DNA of 40,090 nucleotides from Spartobacteria bacterium UBA6821 (GTDB lineage Bacteria; Verrucomicrobiota; Verrucomicrobiia; Chthoniobacterales; UBA6821): contig DKEN01000055.1 of assembly GCA_002452515.1 (NCBI GenBank), positions 2,759 to 42,848 on the forward strand, read 5' to 3'. Position numbers and translations under genes: made by a program. Position 1 is the first letter of the stretch. The number at the start of each line of letters is the position of its first letter. The notes under the pieces are model-generated. The model was given only the letters and a program-made list of their open reading frames with translations, did no database searches and had not been told where the DNA came from. Below are positions 16,043 through 24,819 of the stretch, piece after piece.

Positions 16043-17167
16043 TCAACCAGCAAGCACTTCTTCGTAAAGCATTTCAATTTGTCTCACGAGTGCGCGGATA
16101 TCATAGCGGGCGAGAATCGTCCGACGGGCATTCGCACCCAGCACCTCACACAGATCAGCATCGCGAACCAATTGTTCCAAGGCTGTCGTGAAGGCTTTTA
16201 CATCCCCAGGAGGTACAAGCAATGCATCGACCCCGTTGGTGCAAACTTCACCAATCCCATCCACCCCGGAAGCAACCACAGGCAGACTGGCGGCCATCGC
16301 TTCCAGGAGGGCCATGGGTGTCCCTTCGAAATTCGATGGCATCAAAAGTGCATCCAGGGCGTGATAAAGAGTTACCCGATCCGCAATATGACCGAGGAAG
16401 CGAACTCTTTTTTCAACTCCCAGAGCAACGGCTTGGGCCTGTAATGCAGCTTCTTGCGGTCCGCTTCCCGCGATCACAAACACAAGCTTTCGATCCCCGG
16501 CCCTGATCTGGGCGGCGATCTCCGGAATGAGGCTAAAATTTTTCTGCGCCACGAGTCGCCCCACTCCACCGATCACAAATTCCCCTTCGGGGATGCCAAG
16601 TTTGGCGCGTGCCAGCCGCTTTTGTTCGTCTGATGCAGGTATAAATTCTCCTGCATCAATCCCGTTGGGGATCATCTCGATTTTAGAGGGCGGGATATCC
16701 TCGTGCTCTACGAGATAGCGACGCACGCTCTCGGAGACGGCAATGATGCGGGAAGCCCCCTTGTTGGCCATCGCATCGGCGGCTAGCAACAGAGGACTCT
16801 GATCACGTGTAGCATCATTGCACTGATCATGCACGACGATGGCACGGTGGCCGCAAGCGATAGCCAGCGGCTTGGCGCAAAGATTAGCCCCAAACAGATG
16901 AAAATGAAGGATGTCGAATTTTCCCCGATGCATGAGCCGTGGAAAATTCAGCAGATAGTAGGGGGGCCATTTTCCCGAAGAGAGCGAATGAATCTTGATC
17001 CCTGCCTTCCGAAACGAGGATTCAAAAACACCGTGACCATGCATCGCCGCGACCTCGCCAATAAAACGCTCAGGATCGAGATGCTTCACCAGGTCGAGGA
17101 GAAAAGTCTGCGCTCCACCCAGATCAAAACTATCTATGACATGGAGAACCCTCCTCGGCGATTTCAT
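16043..17167 (-). CDS. Glycosyltransferase family 4 protein
   Basis: 374 residues, GT-B fold retaining transferase, cytoplasmic or membrane-associated. Seen: the N-terminal GGAQTFLLDL glycine motif (17-26), typical of GT4; an IPNGID segment (166-171) leading into the C-terminal domain; GVGRLVAQKN (201-210); and the catalytic/nucleotide-binding EX7E pair E281 and E289 in EGTPMALLE. The start overlaps the stop of the next GT4 gene as ATGA. Donor and acceptor are unknown; it most likely adds one hexose to the polysaccharide repeat or lipid carrier. Confidence 0.88.
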   Translation of the reverse strand: MKSPRRVLHVIDSFDLGGAQTFLLDLVKHLDPERFIGEVAAMHGHGVFESSFRKAGIKIHSLSSGKWPPYYLLNFPRLMHRGKFDILHFHLFGANLCAKPLAIACGHRAIVVHDQCNDATRDQSPLLLAADAMANKGASRIIAVSESVRRYLVEHEDIPPSKIEMIPNGIDAGEFIPASDEQKRLARAKLGIPEGEFVIGGVGRLVAQKNFSLIPEIAAQIRAGDRKLVFVIAGSGPQEAALQAQAVALGVEKRVRFLGHIADRVTLYHALDALLMPSNFEGTPMALLEAMAASLPVVASGVDGIGEVCTNGVDALLVPPGDVKAFTTALEQLVRDADLCEVLGANARRTILARYDIRALVRQIEMLYEEVLAG

Positions 17168-18246
17168 GTCAACCCCTCCAGAAAGGCATCCGTGTTGCGT
17201 TGGTTATCAAACCACTCCTCGAGCATGCGCTCCGCTCCTAAACCTATTTGCTCTGAATGGGATGGAGTCGACAGGAGTTCACGTGTTTTGTTCACAAGCA
17301 GCCAAAAATCACCCCCGGCGCAATAGCCTGCTCCAAACGTTGCAATCAATCCATCAGGATCAAGATTGAATGATAGGATGCCGGCGCTTCCTTGCGCCGC
17401 CTGGATCATCACATTAGGAAATCCCTCCGCTTCCGATGTGCTCACGAGAAAGCGCGTGCGATCATAATGCCTCTGAATTTCGTGATACGGTATCCGCTCA
17501 TGAAAAATAAGATTAGGTAGTCTGGCGGCCCGAGCTTCCACGGCATGCCAAAGCTCCACATCTTCCTTGGGGCAAATCATCTCGCATCGAACTTCAGGCA
17601 GTCGCTCCACAAGATCGAGAAATAGATGAGGGCGTTTGATTTTCTGACAACGCCCCACCCAGAGCAGATCGACAACTTTTGCACACGTAAGGTCTTCCTT
17701 CCGAGGAAGGATCAAATTGCGGAAGAAGCCACAACTTTGGCCAGCGCGTCCAAAGAGCTCACGTTGATACTCTGACATTGCAAATCGGCAGTCTGAAAGA
17801 GCAACCCCTTGTTCAAAGAGAGCTCCCCTCCACCCGTGGCGTTTGGCAAATGTTCCATCAATCTCCGTATCCAGACCACAGATAAAGATGAGCTTGAAAC
17901 CCAGAATCGGGCGAATGCAGGCCAGAATCATGAGCCAGGCAGTCCAACCGAGCACAACTACAAACTCCGGACGTTGTTGCGTGATTAGGTAGATGATACG
18001 CGGCAACGCGAAAAGCGTATCCAGTAATGCTCCCGTATGAAACTTTCCAGCAGTTCGGGTTTGCACCCCTTCCAGCTTCCGCTGATCTTTCTGCCCCGTG
18101 TCTCCCCCAGCGATGACAACTTCATGACCACGACTGACAAGTTCCTTAGCCAGAAGAGCCACCTGCAATTCAGCACCTCCCGAAACCCTGCTCGTTTCGG
18201 GGTCGAGTGCATAATGTGCATGACTGGAGAGAAAGAAAAACTTCAT
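17164..18246 (-). CDS. Glycosyltransferase family 4 protein with altered EX7E motif
   Basis: 360 residues. Seen: an N-terminal SGGAELQVALLAKEL (22-36) donor-domain glycine motif; a hydrophobic stretch near 100-125 that may be a membrane-association helix; LLWVGRCQKIKRPHL (194-208); and the segment EAEGFPNVMIQ (272-282). In the family this segment usually reads EGFPNVLLE, so the second Glu of EX7E is a Gln here (E274-X7-Q282). The enzyme may still work, with a changed donor-ribose contact, or may be weak. It is coupled at both ends by ATGA overlaps with its GT4 and GT2 neighbours. Confidence 0.82.
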   Translation of the reverse strand: MKFFFLSSHAHYALDPETSRVSGGAELQVALLAKELVSRGHEVVIAGGDTGQKDQRKLEGVQTRTAGKFHTGALLDTLFALPRIIYLITQQRPEFVVVLGWTAWLMILACIRPILGFKLIFICGLDTEIDGTFAKRHGWRGALFEQGVALSDCRFAMSEYQRELFGRAGQSCGFFRNLILPRKEDLTCAKVVDLLWVGRCQKIKRPHLFLDLVERLPEVRCEMICPKEDVELWHAVEARAARLPNLIFHERIPYHEIQRHYDRTRFLVSTSEAEGFPNVMIQAAQGSAGILSFNLDPDGLIATFGAGYCAGGDFWLLVNKTRELLSTPSHSEQIGLGAERMLEEWFDNQRNTDAFLEGLT

Positions 18247-19163
18247 CGCTGGCGCAGAGGTTGTCGGTTCCTCCGGGCAAGTATCTCCGGCAACAGGCTT
18301 GTTCCAAAAATACGGTCCAAAGCAGCAATGGGAAATGCCGCGAGCAGGGCTGGATTTCGGAAGGGGGCATGCCGCCAGGAATGCCCGAGCATGTACAATC
18401 CTTGCTTTGTGCGACCATGACGGATCAGGGAACGGGCCGTATTTTCCTCGTGCTGGGCGATCACCCTGTTGGCGTGAGCGGAGCCGTAGAAGAGAAATTC
18501 CCCACGATGTTTGTTGAGAAATCGTTCCATGGAGCGAAGCGTATAATCGGGATTGGAAGGATTATTCTCGTGAATCACGCTGAACATTTCTGGCAGCACA
18601 TGGATGGGATGGTTTCTGGCGATGCGGAGCATCCAATCCCAGTCCTCCAACACTCGAAGTTCCTCATCTTGCAGCCCCACACTTTCCAGGATGGAGCGAC
18701 GGACAAGCGGCGTGCTTGCTCCATGGAAACTCTGAGCACTATGCAATTCTTTCCGCCAGTCCGATGGGTTTACCCCAGGAAAGGCGACCCTCCTCCCCTC
18801 TTTTGTTTGGAGAAAGTACCCCGTAGCGCAGACTGCGCAGGACGGATTGGCTCTCAAGTAATCGAGTTGAGATTCCAACTTTCCAGGCAGCCACTCATCG
18901 TCGGAATCTAAGAATGCAAGAAATTCTCCTCTGGCAATTCTCATTGCTACATTACGTGCGGCGGCGGCTCCCTGATTCACATCCAATTTCACGATCCGGG
19001 CCTCAGGCATCATCTCCTGAACGACCGCGATCGTCTCGTCCGTGGAGGCATCATCGCCGATGATCACCTCCAGATCGGCACCCCCCTGCATCCCCACACT
19101 CTTCAGCGCACGCCGGATGCAATGAGACCGATTGTAGGTGGGGATGATGACACTAAAAAGCAT
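18243..19163 (-). CDS. Glycosyltransferase family 2 protein
   Basis: 306 residues, GT-A fold inverting transferase. Seen: FSVIIPTYNR at the N terminus; IIGDDASTDET (34-44) nucleotide-binding loop; and the DXD-type metal motif LDSDDEW (85-91). A basic C-terminal tail (ARRNRQPLRQR) ends the protein. It is the first gene of the minus-strand run that ends with the lipoprotein, and is divergent from the membrane glycosyltransferase at 19227 across 63 bp. The stop overlaps the next start (ATGA). Substrates are unknown. Confidence 0.88.
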   Translation of the reverse strand: MLFSVIIPTYNRSHCIRRALKSVGMQGGADLEVIIGDDASTDETIAVVQEMMPEARIVKLDVNQGAAAARNVAMRIARGEFLAFLDSDDEWLPGKLESQLDYLRANPSCAVCATGYFLQTKEGRRVAFPGVNPSDWRKELHSAQSFHGASTPLVRRSILESVGLQDEELRVLEDWDWMLRIARNHPIHVLPEMFSVIHENNPSNPDYTLRSMERFLNKHRGEFLFYGSAHANRVIAQHEENTARSLIRHGRTKQGLYMLGHSWRHAPFRNPALLAAFPIAALDRIFGTSLLPEILARRNRQPLRQR

Positions 19164-19226
19164 GGGAGCAACAAGAGTGCTGGAAACGCCTGTTCAGATG
19201 CCATCCTTTTTATACTCTTAGTTCCC

Positions 19227-20852
19227 ATGATTTTATCCCGTCTCAACCAGATCGGCTTCTGGGTCAGAACACATCGCGCCCTCTCCATCGCTCTCCTGCT
19301 GGCAATCAGCCTCTCACTGATGGGTGCCAACTGGGGCCGTGTCGAGTGTTGGAATCTCGACAATATGGCCTTCCGGGGCGTAATGCCGAATTTTCTCCCA
19401 TGCGGCGGCTACCTGAAGCCACCACTACACATCTACCTTAATCAGACGCTGGTGATGAAACCTGCCGAAGCTTTGAGGAGTGTCCTCGGTTTCGAGCATA
19501 ATTGGCAGTACCCCCTGCAGCTTTGGGGTGCACGTCTCGTCACACTTGCCCTTTTTTGCGGCACTATCGTTTTGATCTATCACGTTGCGAGGAGAAACTG
19601 CGGCCCCCGATCAGCCGGTGTACTCGCTCTGATCACGGCGACAACCGCGGGACTCATCATGTTCAACCACTTCGCCACAGCGGACTCCCCTCTCCTTTTT
19701 TGGATGATGGCATCCTTTGCATTGGCACTGAAGGCAGCACGCACAGGCAGGACTCTCGATGCCTTCTATGCCGGGCTTGTGGCCGGACTCGCCACCGCCG
19801 ACAAGTACAACGGACTCGGGGTGGCCATCGCCATTCCGGCGGCTATCGTGACCCTGCAGGGATGGAAATTCCTCTTTGGCAAGCAATGTTGGGTCGGAGC
19901 CTTTGCCGTTCCCCTCGGGTTCATCCTCGGTAATCCGGGTGCTGTTTTTGATTCAAAGAACTTCGTCGAGGATTTCCTCTACAATCTCTACACCACTCCA
20001 GTTTATGACGGAAAAACCGCTGGTGCAGGCTACTTTGATTTCCTGACACGCATCCCCGATCTGATCGGATGGCCCGGAGTGGTTCTCATCAGTATCGGGA
20101 TGATGATCTCCCTTTATTTGCTGTTCCGGGGCCGACTTTCCCGAAACGAACTCGCCCTTCTTGCAGCAACAGGAGCGGTCTTTCTCTTTTATTATGTGAC
20201 CATTGGACGTTTCCCACGGATGGCTGATCGCTTCGTCCTACCTGTGATACCGTTTCTCTTTCTCTTCGCAGCACCGGGATTCGAACGCCTTTGTTGGAAG
20301 CAGATCATCCCCGCAGTAACTCTGGGCGTCATCCTGATCTACAATATTTTTTGCAGCGTGGAGGTAGGACAACGGTTTCTGTCCGACCCGCGCATGGACG
20401 CACAACTCTTTGCCTTGAAATACTTCTGGAAAGGCGCGGTCATCGAAAACTCAAACGCTCCAGACTGGGGCCGACTACCTGGCCTGACCGTCAAGGCTCC
20501 CCACCTCCCCTCGGCGGGCAGCCGCGCCTCCCGCTTTACCAGGCTCTTCGGTCAGAACTCCGTGATCCAGCAGGGAATTGAAAAATTTGAAACCTCTGAA
20601 TATCCAGCGGATACCTTTACCCTGGAAGGACTCAAAAAGCGAAACCCCGATTTTGTGGCTTTCAGCAACCAGGCCTTTCAATTTACCGATGACGAGCAGG
20701 CGTTAGGTTTTTATCACGCGCTCGATGACGGAAAAATGGGTTACGTGAAGGTATTTGATCAATCCTGGAAACCCCGTGCCCCATGGTCGTACCCACATGA
20801 CATCGATTTCCTTGCAGAACGAATGATCATTCTCAAACGGGCGGAGAATTGA
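19227..20852 (+). CDS. Membrane glycosyltransferase, GT39/ArnT-like (PMT_2)
   Basis: 541 residues. Seen: an N-terminal transmembrane helix, then a first periplasmic loop with acidic residues (GRVECWNLDN) and a conserved YLKPPLHIYL segment, which matches the KPPL signature of the PMT/ArnT family; about ten further hydrophobic helices; and a soluble C-terminal domain of about 150 residues. Such enzymes transfer a sugar from a polyprenyl-phosphate donor on the outer face of the inner membrane. The ATG at 19227 is chosen because it begins MILSRLNQ just before the first helix; a longer upstream reading would overlap the divergent GT2 gene. It is one of only two plus-strand genes inside the polysaccharide locus. 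Confidence 0.8.
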   Translation: MILSRLNQIGFWVRTHRALSIALLLAISLSLMGANWGRVECWNLDNMAFRGVMPNFLPCGGYLKPPLHIYLNQTLVMKPAEALRSVLGFEHNWQYPLQLWGARLVTLALFCGTIVLIYHVARRNCGPRSAGVLALITATTAGLIMFNHFATADSPLLFWMMASFALALKAARTGRTLDAFYAGLVAGLATADKYNGLGVAIAIPAAIVTLQGWKFLFGKQCWVGAFAVPLGFILGNPGAVFDSKNFVEDFLYNLYTTPVYDGKTAGAGYFDFLTRIPDLIGWPGVVLISIGMMISLYLLFRGRLSRNELALLAATGAVFLFYYVTIGRFPRMADRFVLPVIPFLFLFAAPGFERLCWKQIIPAVTLGVILIYNIFCSVEVGQRFLSDPRMDAQLFALKYFWKGAVIENSNAPDWGRLPGLTVKAPHLPSAGSRASRFTRLFGQNSVIQQGIEKFETSEYPADTFTLEGLKKRNPDFVAFSNQAFQFTDDEQALGFYHALDDGKMGYVKVFDQSWKPRAPWSYPHDIDFLAERMIILKRAEN

Positions 20853-20858
20853 GCTTTT

Positions 20859-21764
20859 TTATACCCTGTCATGCAATGCGAAATCATGGGAGGAAATTCG
20901 CTGCCCAGCGTGCTGGAGCATGCAAAGTGGAACCCGTCCCGAGTAGGATGCCCATGTTGAAAAGGTGCTCGGTGGCCCCATGATTGCATCACAGAGGGAG
21001 AGCGCATGGAGATCTGAAGCCACGATTCCTGGTCCATCGATGGTGCTGAGCCCTTGAAAATGACGCCTGTCGATCGGATCACTGGCACAAAGCAGAAAGG
21101 TGATCCTCTTTCCGGGCAGGAGTGAAACCACTTCCCTCATCCAATGCGCGTATTGTTCCGTCTCGAAGTAATGCACACCATTTTTCCATCCCCGATAATC
21201 CCCCTGACGGAGATGGATGCCCATAATGTAATCCCCCGAATCACGAGCCTGTTGCACCGCGATCTCGGCAGGACGACGAATTGAGGAAATGGGTCTGAAA
21301 TACCGGCTAATCTCCGAATGGAAACGCACCAGATTAGCGTCATCGCGGAATTTCCACCCCTTCACGATCAGCAGTCGATTCGAGCGTAAGACACGCTCGA
21401 AGTTCTCACTGCAGAGATCGTAGAGTTGATCCGAGGCATCATGGGAAGCACGAATATCAAGCTGCTGCACTTCAGGGAGCCCCAACGATGTTGTCACGAT
21501 GCCCGCTACTGAAGCAAAACCGAGAAAAGCATCACGACACTGCGAGGCAAATTCCGGATTCATTCCATCAGTAGCTTCGGGAAAGCGGCTCAAAGGATCC
21601 GAGGCACTTCCCTCAAAAAGTGGGGCATATTCTCCAAACGCTGGATTCAGAAGTCTATACCCCTTGGCCAGTGCGTTGGCCATGAAGTAGGCGCTCAGAA
21701 AAAGTCTGTTTCCAAGTCGTCCAGCCTTCGCCGCTATCACAACAGTCGCTAGTTTTCGGGACAT
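20859..21764 (-). CDS. GT11-like (alpha-1,2-fucosyltransferase-like) protein
   Basis: 301 residues. Seen: an N-terminal AGRLGNRLFLSAYFMANAL (15-33), which resembles the GGLGNQLFQYA motif of GT11, and IMGIHLRQGDYRGW (about 178-191), which resembles the HxRRGDY donor-binding motif shared by GT11 and related fucosyltransferases. The Q in place of the second Arg and the overall low similarity make the exact donor uncertain; GDP-fucose is a guess. A late GPPSTFSTWASY segment matches the family's C-terminal S-F-S-x-W-A pattern. It overlaps the upstream GT87-like gene by 16 nt and converges on the plus-strand gene with a 6-nt gap. Confidence 0.68.
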   Translation of the reverse strand: MSRKLATVVIAAKAGRLGNRLFLSAYFMANALAKGYRLLNPAFGEYAPLFEGSASDPLSRFPEATDGMNPEFASQCRDAFLGFASVAGIVTTSLGLPEVQQLDIRASHDASDQLYDLCSENFERVLRSNRLLIVKGWKFRDDANLVRFHSEISRYFRPISSIRRPAEIAVQQARDSGDYIMGIHLRQGDYRGWKNGVHYFETEQYAHWMREVVSLLPGKRITFLLCASDPIDRRHFQGLSTIDGPGIVASDLHALSLCDAIMGPPSTFSTWASYSGRVPLCMLQHAGQRISSHDFALHDRV

Positions 21765-22996
21765 TTTTCAGAAATTCTGCGGTTCCAAAGTGCACCTGCA
21801 AGAAAGGTGCTCAACAACATTACAATCCACATCATTCCCTGCTTGAGCAGGGCATTTCGCAATGATCCTTCATCGGAAAAAAATGTCCACCAAGAGTAGA
21901 GAGCCATGCAGACGAACCAGGCCTTCGCGGCAATTGCCTCCGTCTCACACGACGAATGGATCAGATCCAATCCCGCCGGAACCATGAAAAGAAAAAAGAT
22001 CCATTTGTAATCCATTTGCGGCCCCAACACGAAGAGCCCGAGCATGATCGGCGCAGCCAGAAAGAAAGCGTGCCATGAACGCTCCGGGACTTTCGCATAG
22101 CCGCCAGATCGCGTCCTATAGCGACCAGCAAGAAAGCAACTCCCCAACCCGATCAAAGCGGTAACTTTTGAAACGATATAAAAACATTCTTTTCTCGCTC
22201 CTGAGAGGACCCCGTCGTGAGACAAGAGGTCGGCAATTGTCGTACATCCGAAGGCACTTTGAAACTGACCCGAAAGGCTGCCCATGATTGATGCCAAATG
22301 TGAATACAGGGCAATCAGATAGATGATAAAGATTAAGGTTGCCGCCAGCGTTGCCGCACGCCCTCCGCTTTTTTCTTCCTTCCATGGAGCGCAGAATGAG
22401 GCAAAGGGGAAAAATTTGAGCGCTGCGCCCGCGAGAATCATCAGGGCTTCAGCCCAAGGATGCTTCCGCAGAAGCAGAGCTCCCACCAAAAGTGCAAAGA
22501 GCAAGAGATCAAGATTGCCCCGCTCCACCACTAAAACAGAGGCCGGAGAGCAGATCAGCAGGGCCCACAGCATTGCGCGGGGGAAGGAACAAGGTCCACA
22601 GAGTATCCACAGAGACACGCCATAAAGCAGTGATAATCCGATGCCCCATTTGACGATAGTGCTCTCCGAGAGTCCCAACTTTCCAAGCAGGAGCACCTGA
22701 GGCGAATAGTTCATCAGGAAATTGGGATGTGGATTCGACTCTCCGGGCAAGTGAATCCAAGTCGGCACTGTGGCAGGGTTTTTTCCTTCCTTTGCAGCAT
22801 CACACCACACCGCTACACCCCTGAGATCCATCATTGGATAATCCAATGCAGCCACGCCGAAACCCTGCAAGAGCTGCTTCGCTGAGGTTATTTTTAACAT
22901 TGGGATTACGAACACCAATGAGGCATAGGAAAATACGATTACCATCATGAGCCACCGCCAGTCCCGTGCAGCAGATCTCTGAGAATTGTCGCTCAT
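21749..22996 (-). CDS. Multi-pass membrane protein, GT87/DUF2029-like glycosyltransferase
   Basis: 415 residues with about ten hydrophobic helices. Seen: one N-terminal helix, then a periplasmic loop with MMDLRGVAVW (acidic residue at the place of the GT-C catalytic Asp); ERGNLDLLLFALLVGALLL (about 153-171) and a following LKFFPF motif, the pattern found in DUF2029/GT87 polyprenyl-phosphate-mannose-dependent transferases. It probably adds a hexose from a polyprenyl-phosphate donor on the periplasmic face. The start overlaps the upstream GT2 stop as ATGA; its end overlaps the GT11-like start. Confidence 0.72.
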   Translation of the reverse strand: MSDNSQRSAARDWRWLMMVIVFSYASLVFVIPMLKITSAKQLLQGFGVAALDYPMMDLRGVAVWCDAAKEGKNPATVPTWIHLPGESNPHPNFLMNYSPQVLLLGKLGLSESTIVKWGIGLSLLYGVSLWILCGPCSFPRAMLWALLICSPASVLVVERGNLDLLLFALLVGALLLRKHPWAEALMILAGAALKFFPFASFCAPWKEEKSGGRAATLAATLIFIIYLIALYSHLASIMGSLSGQFQSAFGCTTIADLLSHDGVLSGARKECFYIVSKVTALIGLGSCFLAGRYRTRSGGYAKVPERSWHAFFLAAPIMLGLFVLGPQMDYKWIFFLFMVPAGLDLIHSSCETEAIAAKAWFVCMALYSWWTFFSDEGSLRNALLKQGMMWIVMLLSTFLAGALWNRRISEKCPEN

Positions 22997-23952
22997 TTGG
23001 GAGCCATCTCACTCAAAACCTGGCTTCGGGTTCTTCCCCCGCGGGCAAGTAAACCTGGTAGAGAGTGAAGGATTTCCAGAATGAAAAAATACGGCCAGAA
23101 GGGATTGATGGCTATCCCATCCCTCATGGCTCCCAATACTCCTTTCATATTGAATGATTCCAACGCATTCATCGCCAGTTGGATGGTGAGTTGGCTGTGC
23201 CATTTTTTAAAAATTTTCCTCCCGGATCCAGCCTGAATAGAGAGATGCTTTTTTGCGACGGCAAGATTTTCGGCAGAGAGCCTCTGCGTCAGCTTGTTTC
23301 CCTCGGTCATGGTGCTGGATCCGGAGTGCCATCGGTAACGATAAGTCAGAGCCGGAATTTCAACCTTTGTCCCAGGCGAACCAGCTACCCGAAGGAGAAA
23401 ATCCCGATCAGAAGCTAGGGAATAATCTAGCGAGAACCCCCCAATTTTTTGGAAGTAATCCTTCCTGATCAGGCGTGCATTGATCATCGGCTCCCCAAGT
23501 GCGAAATTTGCAATAGTCGTTTTTTTTGCTTCAAGATCATTGACCGACCAGACAGACATCCAATTTCCGCCGACGCATTTCACTGCCTCGGCTCCGCCGG
23601 TGATCATCACGGCATCGGGATGATTTTTAATCGCCTCCCGATACGCCGCTAGAGAGCCCACCGGGAGCCAGTCATCTGCCTGTAGAAAGAGTAGCCATTC
23701 TCCGGAAGCCAGATCCGCACCTTTGTTCATTCCATCGTAGATTCCACGATCATGCTCGGAGGTAATCTTAAGATGGGGATACCGCGCAGCTATCTTCAAT
23801 GTTCCATCAGATGACTTTGCATCGATGAGCAGTTGCTCGACATCCGAATGATCCTGGGTAACGACACTTTCCAGAGCCTCTTTAATCGTGCCTTCCGCAT
23901 TCATCACAGGTGTGATGATGGAGATAAGAGGAGGTGAACCCGTCGTTGTCAT
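22993..23952 (-). CDS. Glycosyltransferase family 2 protein
   Basis: 319 residues. Seen: ISIITPVMNAEGTIKEAL (10-27); LLIDAKSSDGT (41-51); the EHDRGIYDGMNKG (66-78) loop characteristic of a common GT2 subgroup of capsule and O-antigen loci; and the metal motif FLQADDW (89-95). The C-terminal part is helical and basic. It starts 21 nt after the stop of the amber-interrupted gene and overlaps the next gene by ATGA. Donor and acceptor are unknown. Confidence 0.88.
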   Translation of the reverse strand: MTTTGSPPLISIITPVMNAEGTIKEALESVVTQDHSDVEQLLIDAKSSDGTLKIAARYPHLKITSEHDRGIYDGMNKGADLASGEWLLFLQADDWLPVGSLAAYREAIKNHPDAVMITGGAEAVKCVGGNWMSVWSVNDLEAKKTTIANFALGEPMINARLIRKDYFQKIGGFSLDYSLASDRDFLLRVAGSPGTKVEIPALTYRYRWHSGSSTMTEGNKLTQRLSAENLAVAKKHLSIQAGSGRKIFKKWHSQLTIQLAMNALESFNMKGVLGAMRDGIAINPFWPYFFILEILHSLPGLLARGGRTRSQVLSEMAPK

Positions 23953-23973
23953 GCGGAAAGAATCGGCGTTTCC

Positions 23974-24819
23974 CTAAGGGGATACCAGCAGCTTCGATGT
24001 CAGTTCACGGGACTCCTCCTGAATCTGAGTTGAATAGACCCCGGCAGTTGTCCCCAGTGTTCCAGAGGTTCCCAAAATAATCGGCTCCGGGCGGATAAAA
24101 TGAATCGCAGGTAGATTCCCCAGCTCATCATAAAAAACGGCTTCCAGTGTATAGCCCAGAGAATCGTGAACACGACGATAGGCATTCAAAAGATTTTCCT
24201 GATAAAAAGTGCGACGCACCCGGTAGATTCGGGTGTCGACCCGTCCGATCACTGGAGCGGCGAGAAGCCCCCATGGAATCCTGAGATTCCTGCGTAAAAA
24301 CCCAAACAGCGAACATGCCGTCTCATTTTGATAGCACGGGCCAAGCATGCTCCGGCGCCAATATTCAGGGCTTGTGAGATCCTCCCCGGAACTCAGAAGA
24401 AATTCCCCATCTCCTGCGCCTGGAAAGAAATGCTCAGCGTTGGGAGCATACAACTTTCCGGTGACTTTGAGAAACTCTTCTGCATCCCTTAAAAAGGTAC
24501 TTTTCTCCAAAACCTGCCGGATTATATCCCCCTCACCGTATCCCTTCCCTTGAAGAAGAGTTCGTGGCGATGAGTCAGTTTGGATGAATTCAAGTTCTTT
24601 TCCGTAGTCGGCAGCCGCTTCAATCAGGATTTTAGGCCGGATCTGAGCAGTGCAATTTTTTGTAAAAACAACCTGGTTAATTGCTGGATCCTTGAGCTAG
24701 GCCAGCAAACCCTCCATATGCCGCAAGGTTCGCTCCCTAATCCCCTGAAGAGCCACCTGGGGTGTCTTGCCCGCATCGAGCGTTGCCGTGATAAGCAATG
24801 ACGGAAGTGAAGAACTCAT
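23974..24819 (-). pseudogene. Polysaccharide-locus protein interrupted by an in-frame TAG
   Basis: Read from the ATG at 24819, one continuous frame of 282 codons runs to the stop at 23974, broken only by TAG at codon 41 (24697-24699). Sequence on both sides belongs together: LLITATLDAGKTPQV at the start, then after the amber codon NQVVFTKNC, GKGYGEGDII and KVTGKLYAPNAEHF. I recall this order of motifs from proteins of capsule loci that are usually annotated hypothetical or possible glycosyltransferase; I do not know a formal family name. The ATG overlaps the upstream stop as ATGA, supporting it as the original start. A Trp, Tyr or Gln codon one base away from TAG is the likely ancestor. It could be a recent point mutation, a sequencing error or a suppressed codon. 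Confidence 0.8.

Noticed and set aside
20853..20858. Terminator between convergent genes near 20855
   Set aside because: There is a run of T but no stem; the six-base gap holds no hairpin.
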